From NCBI GenBank assembly GCA_023145835.1, contig JAGLDH010000081.1:1-50281 (forward strand): a DNA stretch of 50,281 nucleotides. Direction: 5' to 3'. The stretch comes from Methylococcales bacterium. GTDB taxonomy: Bacteria; Pseudomonadota; Gammaproteobacteria; Methylococcales; Methylomonadaceae. Below are positions 16,146 through 24,900 of this stretch, one piece after another (within the stretch, counting starts at the first letter, position 1; each line of letters starts with the position of its first letter). A program made the position numbers and the translations under genes. Below the pieces are notes generated by a model. That model made no database searches. It was not told the origin of the DNA and worked only from the letters and a program-made list of their open reading frames with translations.

Positions 16146-18140
16146 ATGCAAACACACATTCATACTAATACCAATCCGATACAACCAGAGTTTGAACGTC
16201 GGAGTAAAGATCGTTCAGAAAGAGTTTATCACTGGCACAATTTTATGTGGTGGATAGCTTTAATCTGTGCCATTTTCGTTATTATGGAATTACCTCGTCT
16301 TCTTTCTAGTATTATCAAGCCCTCACTATCTATGACAGTGTTATCTACAGAAAATGGGAATGAAATTGAGAAAGAAGCTTTTATGGCGCTTGCTTTTGGA
16401 AAAGTGAGTGCTACCCATGAATTGGCAATTTCGAAAGCCTCGTTTACAGCACAACTTGAATCTTTAAATAAAGCGGGTCATTCTTCTATAAGTCTTAAAC
16501 AGATTAACCAATGGAAGCAAACTAATGGAGCTTCTCTGCCTTCTAAGCCTATCTTATTAACTTTTGATGTAGCTAACCGTGAAACAATGGAGATCGCTGA
16601 TGAAGTATTGGCTACTTTAGGGATGAACGCATTGGTTTTTGTCGATGTTAATCAATTAAACAATGGGAATATTAGCTTGGTTTCATGGCATAGACTTGAG
16701 CAATTAGTTGAAACAGGGCGCTGGGAAATTGGTATTTCAAGTTGCTTAAACATGGGTAAAGATAATGCTAATGTGTTTCCAGAGTTTCTTGCAAAAAAAC
16801 TTTTTCAGCAACGTAAACAACTTGAAAAACAGTTGCATGTTCCTGTTGTTGCCGCAAACTGTTCTCGTTCGTGGAACTCCGGTAATGGCTATAACGCTTT
16901 ATCTGCATGGAATGATATATTGACAGAAGCATCCTTGCAAATTGGTTTTGTAGCAGCACGTTATGGCGCAAATTATTTTAATGACTCTGAAACTAGTTTT
17001 AGGCGTATTCGAGTTTCAAAAAATTGGAATGAAATAGATCTTCTTGCGCATATTAAAACACATGAGCCTCGTCGTATAATTTTTACTGATACATTTCAAT
17101 CTAATCAACTGGTTTCTGATTGGGTGGTAGACAGTGGTGAGATGACTATTGAAAATAAATCACTACGTATGGCAAGTGTTGAAGGTGAACAGGGAGCAAT
17201 GATAACACTTGGAGGTACAGAAAAATGGCAAGATGCTGAGGTAGAAGTGCAGCTAGGGCAATTGACTGCTGGTCAGTTTTGGCTTTCATTACGCTATGGA
17301 GTTAATCAACCATTCATTCGATTAGGTGTTGCGAAAGGAAAGATTTTACTGCAAGAAACTAATGGTATTGGTAAAACTAAACAGCTTTTTAGTCGTGATT
17401 TACCTCTCAATGAAATATCTTTAAAACTTAGGGTAATTGGGGGACGTACTGTCGCTTATTTAAATAATAATGTTTTAACTGAGCGTCCGGTTGAGTTGGG
17501 ATCAAATATTAAGCAAGGAGCATTTACACTCACAGTTTGGAATGATACTGAACGTCTTGATAACTCTAATCCTACAAGTGCATCGGTTAATATCAAACGA
17601 ATAGTAGCAACACCTATTTTTTTAAAAAAAGCAGTTGTTGCACCTGTTTTAGAAGAAAGAGCCTGGGTAATGTTGCGCCAACATTCCGAAGAACTCTCTG
17701 CAATTAGCCCACGTTATTTTGCATGGGTTAATAGAAAGCCAGAGGCGTTTCATGTCACCAGCTCTACAATGGAAATTTTCGCTCATTATAATCGCCTTCA
17801 GCTTATTCCTGCTCTTTTTGTCGGTTCAGACACCCCGATATCTGATGCACCTGCATTAATAGATCAAGCCATAAAATGGGCTTCCAATCCTGATTATCAG
17901 GGACTTAATATTGTCTTAAAAAACACGATGACCGAGAATAAATGGCAAACAGCTTTAATTGAACTTAATAGTCGAATGAGTGAAATAGGTAAAATTCTTT
18001 CAATAACAATTATAGAAGGTGAAGAACAATTGATGGCAATAACAGAAAATGATCCATTTTTTTTGGTTTCTAGCAAATCAGATTTAACTACTTTTTTACC
18101 AGGTTTTTTGTATCCACTTACTAAGGAACCATTAATATGA
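16146..18140 (+). CDS. Membrane-anchored protein with a degenerate NodB (pseudo-deacetylase) domain
   Basis: This 664-residue protein starts at the ATG at 16146, because GAGGTGA lies just upstream. One N-terminal helix (about 32-55, MWWIALICAIFVIMELP) anchors it facing the periplasm. Residues ~90-300 follow the NodB fold of the neighbour at 21912, but the catalytic TFDD(A/G) is TFDVANRE (139-146), and the metal-binding H-x3-x-H block is replaced by GISSCLNMG (about 196-204). The enzyme should therefore be inactive. A LamG-like beta domain follows (about 305-490). The C-terminal part (FAWVNRKP...IPALFVGSD...YQGLNIVL) resembles a worn GH18-type barrel. It follows the synthase without a real gap and overlaps the next gene by 4 bases. 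It may hold or guide the polymer; that is inference. Confidence 0.75.
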   Translation: MQTHIHTNTNPIQPEFERRSKDRSERVYHWHNFMWWIALICAIFVIMELPRLLSSIIKPSLSMTVLSTENGNEIEKEAFMALAFGKVSATHELAISKASFTAQLESLNKAGHSSISLKQINQWKQTNGASLPSKPILLTFDVANRETMEIADEVLATLGMNALVFVDVNQLNNGNISLVSWHRLEQLVETGRWEIGISSCLNMGKDNANVFPEFLAKKLFQQRKQLEKQLHVPVVAANCSRSWNSGNGYNALSAWNDILTEASLQIGFVAARYGANYFNDSETSFRRIRVSKNWNEIDLLAHIKTHEPRRIIFTDTFQSNQLVSDWVVDSGEMTIENKSLRMASVEGEQGAMITLGGTEKWQDAEVEVQLGQLTAGQFWLSLRYGVNQPFIRLGVAKGKILLQETNGIGKTKQLFSRDLPLNEISLKLRVIGGRTVAYLNNNVLTERPVELGSNIKQGAFTLTVWNDTERLDNSNPTSASVNIKRIVATPIFLKKAVVAPVLEERAWVMLRQHSEELSAISPRYFAWVNRKPEAFHVTSSTMEIFAHYNRLQLIPALFVGSDTPISDAPALIDQAIKWASNPDYQGLNIVLKNTMTENKWQTALIELNSRMSEIGKILSITIIEGEEQLMAITENDPFFLVSSKSDLTTFLPGFLYPLTKEPLI

Positions 18141-19502
18141 GCGCATTATTTTTAAAGATGTTAAGAATTAATAATAAAGGAATGATAATGTCGATTAGTC
18201 AATTGATTTTAACAGGACTACTCACAACTTTAGTTTTTACGCAGCCAATTCAAGCAGCCGGTGTGAAATGGTTAACATTAGTTTCGTTGACTTTTGATGA
18301 TGGAAAAAATGAATCAAATGCTCGTTCTATTCTTGCAAGCCATGGCATGCATGGTACTTTTTATATCAACACAAATCGAATTGGTATAGGGAATGGTTTT
18401 TTGACTAGAGCTGAGTTGGACGCACTTTATGCGGATGGAAATGAAATAGGTGGACATACCATTGGGCATGTAGATCTAGCTACTTTATCTGACACTGATC
18501 AAAAGACTGCAATTTGTGAAGATATGAGCGTTCTTGTAGATTGGGGATATGATGTTCATTCTTTTGCTTATCCTTTTTCATCCAGGGGTTTATCTACAGA
18601 AAGTATTGTTGAGCAAGGTTGTCCTGGAATAGGCAGATATGAAAGCGCACGTGCTGTCGGGGGGTTGAGAACGGCAACTTCTTGCACTAATTGTCCTACG
18701 GCAGAGTCCTTAATACCAGGTAATAGTCGATATATTTCAACTCCTCCTTCAGTTAAAACCTCAACAACGCTAGCAGATTTAAAAAGCTATGTTACTCAAG
18801 CTGAAGCTAATGGAGGGGGGTGGGTTCCTTTGGTTTTTCACAATATTTGTGATGGTTGTAGTAATTTAGCGGTAAGCCCTGACATTCTACATGATTTTTT
18901 AACCTGGTTAGAAGCCAGGACTGCTCAAGGAACTCATGTAAGAACGGTTCACCAAGTTATATCTGGTGATTATCCTGGGACCACTCCTACACCAACTGTT
19001 GGAGCTAATTTATTACAAAACCCATCTTTAGAAAGTGATAATGATGCGGATAATCAGCCTGACTGCTGGCTACGTAATGAATATGGAAATAATCAGGCTA
19101 ACTGGATACGTTCAACTGATGCTCATACAGGTAATTTTTCCGAGCAGTTGACAGTGACTAGTTATACCAGTGGAGATAGTAAGTTAGTGATAACACCTGA
19201 TGCAGGTCAATCTCAGGGTGGTTGTTCGCCAACGGTAGATGCAGGAAGTACTTATCAGCTAAGTGTCTGGTATAAATCAACTACTGTAGTTGTACCTGAA
19301 CTATTTTATTTAGATGCTTCAAATGTTTGGCAATATTGGCGTAGGGGTACTCAAATGCCTGCATCAGACAATTGGAATCAAATGGTTTTTTATCCAGGAA
19401 CTTTACCTGTCGGTGCTAAAGCTATTAACTTTGGAATGTCGCTACAAAGTGTTGGAACTTTGATTACGGACGACTATTCAATTGTTAAGGTAGAGAACAA
19501 TT
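18024..19502 (+). repeat. Tandem duplication, upstream unit
   Basis: This unit begins inside the last ~110 bases of the gene at 16146 and runs to the end of the deacetylase at 18137. The same order recurs 1471 bases downstream. Both junctions lie at the shared sequence GAACAATTGAT (18024-18034 and about 19495-19505), which suggests recombination at this short repeat. Confidence 0.8.
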
Positions 19503-19504
19503 GA
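18137..19504 (+). CDS. Secreted polysaccharide deacetylase (CE4/NodB) with C-terminal CBM-like domain, copy 1
   Basis: Residues 1-41 form a signal peptide ending TQPIQAAG. The longer start at 18137 is chosen because AAGGA lies 9 bases upstream, the ATGA overlaps the previous stop, and it supplies the basic residues of the signal. The NodB catalytic set is intact: TFDDG (52-56), GGHTIGH with H107/H111, FAYPF, and LVFHN near 231-235. It should remove acetyl groups from an amino-sugar polymer. Residues ~289-455 form a beta-rich domain (NLLQNPSLE...) like CBM4/9 modules. It is one product of a tandem duplication with the next gene and lacks that gene's Ig-like and second CBM-like domains; the frame ends abruptly at VENN where the duplication junction lies. 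Confidence 0.9.
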   Translation: MSALFLKMLRINNKGMIMSISQLILTGLLTTLVFTQPIQAAGVKWLTLVSLTFDDGKNESNARSILASHGMHGTFYINTNRIGIGNGFLTRAELDALYADGNEIGGHTIGHVDLATLSDTDQKTAICEDMSVLVDWGYDVHSFAYPFSSRGLSTESIVEQGCPGIGRYESARAVGGLRTATSCTNCPTAESLIPGNSRYISTPPSVKTSTTLADLKSYVTQAEANGGGWVPLVFHNICDGCSNLAVSPDILHDFLTWLEARTAQGTHVRTVHQVISGDYPGTTPTPTVGANLLQNPSLESDNDADNQPDCWLRNEYGNNQANWIRSTDAHTGNFSEQLTVTSYTSGDSKLVITPDAGQSQGGCSPTVDAGSTYQLSVWYKSTTVVVPELFYLDASNVWQYWRRGTQMPASDNWNQMVFYPGTLPVGAKAINFGMSLQSVGTLITDDYSIVKVENN

Positions 19505-19607
19505 TAGCCATAACAGAAAATGATCCATTTTTTTTGGTTTCTAGAAAATCAGATTTAGCTACTTTTTTACCAGGTTTTTTGTATCCACTCACTAAGGAAT
19601 CATTAAT
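19503..19607 (+). pseudogene. Vestigial copy of the 3' end of the pseudo-deacetylase gene
   Basis: These 105 bases are nearly identical to 18032-18136, the last codons of the gene at 16146. They still read MAITENDPFF-like codons to LYPLTKESLI and a stop, but have no start and are out of frame with the gene before. The copy is a by-product of the tandem duplication and now supplies the ribosome site (AAGGA) of the second deacetylase. Confidence 0.85.
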
Positions 19608-21773
19608 ATGATTGCATTATTTGTAAAGATGTTAAAAATTAATAAGAAAGAAACGATAATGTCGATTAGTCAATTGATTTTAACAGGACTACTCACAACT
19701 CTAGTTTTTACGCAGCCAATTCAAGCAGCTGGTGTGAAATGGTTGACATTAGTTTCATTGACTTTTGATGATGGAAAAAATGAATCTAATGCTCGTGCTA
19801 TTCTTGCAAGTCATGGCATGCATGGTACTTTTTATATCAACACTAACCGGATTGGTATAGGGAATGGTTTTTTGACTAGAGCTGAGTTGGACGCACTTTA
19901 TTCGGATGGAAATGAAATAGGTGGACATACTATTGGGCATGTAGACCTAGCTACTTTATCTGATACAGAGCAAAGAACTGCAATTTGTGAAGATATGAGC
20001 GTTCTTATAAACTGGGGATATGATGTTCATTCTTTTGCTTATCCTTTTTCATCTACAAATTCATCTACACAAAATATTGTTGAGCAAGGCTGTCCTGGAA
20101 TAGGGGGATATGAAAGCGCACGTGCTGTCGGGGGATTGAGAACAGCAACTTCTTGCACTAATTGCCCTACGGCAGAGTCCTTATCACCAAGTAATAGTCG
20201 TTATATACTCACCCCTCCATCAATTAAATCCTCAACAACGCTAGCAGATTTAAAAAGCTATATAACTCAAGCTGAAGCTAATGGAGGGGGTTGGGTTCCT
20301 TTGGTTTTTCACAATATTTGTGATGGTTGTAGTAATTTAGCGGTAAGTCCTGACATTCTAGATGAATTTTTAACCTGGTTAGAAGCCCGGACATCTCAAG
20401 GAACTCATGTAAGAACGGTTCACCAAGTTATATCTGGAGATTATCCTGGAACTACACCTACACCAACGGTTGGAGCCAATATATTACTAAACCCATCTTT
20501 AGAAAATGATAATGATGCAGATAATCAGCCTGATTGTTGGCTACGTAATGAATATGGAAATAATCAGGCTAACTGGATGCGTTCAACTGACGCTCATACA
20601 GGTAATTTTTCCGAGCAGTTGACCGTGACTAGTTATATCAATGGAGATAGTAAGTTATTGATATCACCTGATGCAGGTCAATCTCAGGGTGGATGTTCGC
20701 CAATGGTAGAAGCAGGAAGTACTTATCAGCTAAGTGTCTGGTATAAATCAACTACTTTAGTTGTACCTGAGCTATTTTATCTAGATGCTTCAAATGTTTG
20801 GCAATATTGGCGTAAGGGTACTCAAATGCCTGCATCAGACAGTTGGAATCAAATGGTTTTTTATCCAGGAAGTTTACCTACTGGTGCACAATCTATCAGC
20901 TTTGGAATGTCGCTGCAAAGTGTTGGAATCTTGATCACCGACGATTATTCAATTGTAAAGGTGGGCGATAGTCAGCCAACAGGAGACAATATTGCACCTG
21001 TTATTTCAAATGTTATACCAGAAAGTGGAACAACTGTGAGTGGTGATGTACCTTTAATTGCTTCAGTTACTGATAATGTTGGTGTAAAGCGGGTCGAATT
21101 TCTCATAAATAATAGTTTGATAGCTACAGACACGAGTAATCCATATAAGGTGACATGGAATTCAGGTTCAATTTCAAATGGAGAAACTACTCTCATTGTA
21201 AAAGCATTTGATGCTGCTGGAAATAGTGTGATTGCGCCTGCGGTGAAACTAAAGGTAAATAACCAACCAAATCAATCAGCGAATTTACTCACTAATCCTT
21301 CACTGGAAATTGACGCGGATAATAACAATATAGCTGACTGTTGGTTGCGAGGAGGATACGGTGACAATAGTTTTAGTTGGACTCGACTTAGTGGCTCTGC
21401 TACAGCTCACAGTGGTAATTTTTCTGAATCATTACGAATTACTAGTCTTTCCAGTGGCAATCGTAAGCTAGTATCTAGCCAAGGATCAACTAGATGTTCG
21501 CCCAATGTCATTAATGGTCAAAAATATACATTAAGTAGTTGGTATAAATCGACTATACCTACAAGAATGAGTGTGTATTACCAAACTACCCAAGGGAAGT
21601 GGAAGTATTGGGTAACAAGTCCTTGGTCGCCTGCAACAAATAGTTGGAAAAAAGCACTATATACTACGCCTCCTATCCCTAACGGAGCAAAAGCACTTTC
21701 TTTCGGCTTATCTTTAGGTAATATCGGAACATTAATCACTGATGATTATTCCATGACTATTATAAATCAGTAA
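19608..21773 (+). CDS. Secreted polysaccharide deacetylase (CE4/NodB) with two CBM-like and one Ig-like domain, copy 2
   Basis: This 721-residue protein is a close paralog of the previous one over residues 1-455. It has the same signal peptide, TFDDG, HTIGH, FAYPF and LVFHN motifs, so it should also be active. It then continues with a bacterial Ig-like domain (about 459-553: APVISNVIPESGTTVSGD, VKRVEFLINNSLIAT) and a second diverged CBM-like domain (about 558-721, ANLLTNPSLEIDADN). The two CBM-like domains share the ends NPSLE and LITDDYS. This is probably the ancestral form, since copy 1 is truncated exactly at the duplication junction. The start at 19608 has AAGGA 9 bases upstream. Confidence 0.9.
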   Translation: MIALFVKMLKINKKETIMSISQLILTGLLTTLVFTQPIQAAGVKWLTLVSLTFDDGKNESNARAILASHGMHGTFYINTNRIGIGNGFLTRAELDALYSDGNEIGGHTIGHVDLATLSDTEQRTAICEDMSVLINWGYDVHSFAYPFSSTNSSTQNIVEQGCPGIGGYESARAVGGLRTATSCTNCPTAESLSPSNSRYILTPPSIKSSTTLADLKSYITQAEANGGGWVPLVFHNICDGCSNLAVSPDILDEFLTWLEARTSQGTHVRTVHQVISGDYPGTTPTPTVGANILLNPSLENDNDADNQPDCWLRNEYGNNQANWMRSTDAHTGNFSEQLTVTSYINGDSKLLISPDAGQSQGGCSPMVEAGSTYQLSVWYKSTTLVVPELFYLDASNVWQYWRKGTQMPASDSWNQMVFYPGSLPTGAQSISFGMSLQSVGILITDDYSIVKVGDSQPTGDNIAPVISNVIPESGTTVSGDVPLIASVTDNVGVKRVEFLINNSLIATDTSNPYKVTWNSGSISNGETTLIVKAFDAAGNSVIAPAVKLKVNNQPNQSANLLTNPSLEIDADNNNIADCWLRGGYGDNSFSWTRLSGSATAHSGNFSESLRITSLSSGNRKLVSSQGSTRCSPNVINGQKYTLSSWYKSTIPTRMSVYYQTTQGKWKYWVTSPWSPATNSWKKALYTTPPIPNGAKALSFGLSLGNIGTLITDDYSMTIINQ

Positions 21774-21781
21774 AAAAACAT

Positions 21782-21825
21782 CATACTCAAGCCTTTTTAA
21801 TACATTCCTAACAAAGGTTTGAGTA
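21782..21825 (+). terminator. Hairpin between deacetylase and export-protein genes
   Basis: ATACTCAAGCC pairs imperfectly with GGTTTGAGTAT over a 22-base loop, followed by ATTTAT. It may be a weak terminator or attenuator separating the last gene of the locus from the first four. Confidence 0.45.
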
Positions 21826-21911
21826 TATTTATAACGATTTATCAATATTATTTGCTTTAGCGTGGAACAAAATAATTATAATAATAACCTTAACTAAACA
21901 AGGATGAATTT

Positions 21912-24900
21912 ATGTTGGAATTTCTTCGACTCAAGTCTTTTAAACCAACGATCAGTTTATTAAGTAAAGCTATCAGATTTAGTCTTTCACTACTCCTACT
22001 CACAAACACTACCCTGGTTTATGCCTCTATTGATATGACCTTGAAGCATGCTAATACTCTATATACACAGAAAAAATTTGAAGCCGCCCGTGAAGAATAT
22101 GAATATGCAACAGAATTGGATAAAGGATCTCTTTCTGCTTGGCGTGGCCTTGGTTGGAGCTATTGGTCTTTAGGGGAAAAAAAGCGAGCCTATGATATTT
22201 GGAATGATCTAATAAAAAGTGTTCCTAGTGATCAATCAACAATATTAACATTAGGTAAAGCTAATGAACAAGATCAACATTGGAAAAAAGCTTTTCATTA
22301 TTATTCTCATGAATTTAAACTTAATTCACATAAAATAGCCTCTCATCAAGGCAAAGCTAGAATTTATATTAATCAAAAGAAATTTCAAAAAGCTGAACAG
22401 GAATCAAGAGCAGCACTTTCTAAAAAAAAATCAGACGATTATTCTAAGTCACTACTTGCTGATTCCCTGATGGGGCAAGGTCGATATAAAGAAGCAGAAT
22501 TTTTTTTAATGGCTTTGACAAAAAATAAACCGGTAAAACATAATCTGCATAGACTAAGTAAGGCTTTAGCTAAACAAGGAAAATACGAGGAAGCTGCAAA
22601 GCACTACAAAACCAGTTTAGATATTAAATCTGATAAAGACACTATTTCAGCTTGGCGGGGACTGGGCGCTAGTCTTAGAAAAAAGGGTCAAAAAAAACAT
22701 GCTTATGGAATTTGGCAAAATATTTTAACTGATTATCCGGATGATGTACAAACCCTTTTAGCGATAGGGAGAGCTACTCATCAAGATAAACTATTAGAAA
22801 AAAGTCTAAGTTATTATGCTCATGTTATAAAGAAAGCACCAGATATTGATGCTGCATACCTTGGTCGAGCTAAAATATTTTTTTCTCAATTAGATTTTGA
22901 ATCAGCGGAAAAGGAGGTGGAGCTTATTCTGAAGAAATCACCTTCAAATAAAGAAGCAAAACTTGTGTTAATTGATATTTTGATTGCTACAAACCGTAGT
23001 AAACAGGCTGAGAAAATCTTACGTCCTCTTGTAGAGAAGAAACCAAACCCAAAATATCAGGCTAGATTAGCCAAAATTCTTTCTGGTTTTAATAAAAATG
23101 AAGAAGCAGCTCGCTACTTTAAGAAAAGCCTTAGAGAAGATCCCAATAATTCTAAAACAGTGCAAGGTCTTGCTCGTGTTTTATGGAATCAACATCAATT
23201 TGATGAATCAACAGAACTTTTACAAAACTATTTGAAGAAATACCCCGAAAATGATTTTGTAAGAGTAAGGTTAGCTGAACATGCTACGGCTTCATCAAAA
23301 TGGGAACTAGCTGAGCAGCAGTTTAAGATTTTAATAGATAAACACCCTTTAGAGACTAGATGGAAAATAAAACATGCCCAACAACTAGACATGGCAGGTA
23401 AACACAAAGAAGCAGTTAAACTTGCTAAGCAAATAGTTGCTGTAGAACCTAATGAGGGCGCACTGAAACTACTAGCTAATGACGCAATTTTTCCTGGAGA
23501 TTATGTTTCAGGTATTCATTGGATAAAAGAAATTATGAAGGTTAAGTCTACTCCTGATCTATTCAATCAATTGGGAATGCTATATCTAAAGATGGGAGAA
23601 CACTTTGCTGAAAATGATAAGTATGAAGAAGCGATGATCCAATATGCTGCAGCAACTAAAGAATTTCAACATGCTGCTGACTTGGATCCAATAAAAACAT
23701 CAGCCCTTATTAGTAAGGTGAAAGTGTTACGATTACAAAAAAAGTATCCTGAAGCACTTAAACTAGCTAATCAGCTTTATGATAAGTACCCGAGTTCTGT
23801 CGATGTAATTCAGCAGTTAGTTAATATTTATAAAGATCAAGGAGAATACGCAACTGCTCGGAAATGGCTTGAGGTTAAACATCCTTTTTTTCAGGGTAAT
23901 ACGGAGTTGCAGAAAAATATTGCAAAATTTACTTTTTATAGTGGAGAGCAAAAGGAAGGATTACAAATGATGGAAAAGCTTCGAGATGCTTCTAGTTCTC
24001 AAAGTGTCCAAGTATTACTTTTTCATGGTATTACGGCTTCTAAGAGGCAAAGCACAGTACCTGTACATTTATTTCGAGATCAAATGCTCGCATTAAAGGA
24101 AGCAGGCTATCACTCTATTTCGGTCGCTCAACTGCTTAGTTTTCTTGATGGTAAAGAGGAGCTACCTGATAAACCAATTTTAATTACATTTGATGATGCC
24201 CGTAGAGACAGTATTCAATATGCCGATCCAGTTCTTGAAGAAGCCGGTTTTCAGGCAACTATGTTTGTTCCTGTAGCAGATATTTCTACACATGGTGTGT
24301 TTACTGTTGTTTGGCCTACATTACGTACAATTAGTAAAACAGGTCGTTGGGAAATGCAATGTCATAGTACTGAGGGTCAGCACTTTTTACCTGTTGATAA
24401 AAATGGCTATCAAGGACATTTTATGGCTAATAAAAAGTGGTTAAAGAATGCTGATCGCCAAGAAACTACTGAGGAATTTACTACGCGTATTACTCAAGAT
24501 TTAAAGTTTTGTAAGGAGGCTATGGAAAATAAAATACCAGGGTCTGATGTGTTTGCTTTTGCTTTTCCATTTAGTGACCAAGGGCATAGGTCTTTATCTA
24601 ATGAACCAGAAGCTTTTACTTTAAATCATGATATTGTTAAAAATCAATTTCAATTAGCCTTTCATGTAAACAATGATTATCCTGTTACTAAAAATTCACC
24701 AAGGTTTTCTCTGCCCAGATTTGAAGTTCCACGTACCCTTACAGGCAAAGATCTGGTTAAACAATTAAAGACTATTGAACCTGCTATATCAGTGCCTTAC
24801 GCATTAGCTCGTTTAAAAATGGATGCAGGACAATATGATCAAGCAATAAAAATTCTTGATAAGCTTGAACGTGATGGAGGAATTGATAAGGCGGAGTTAT

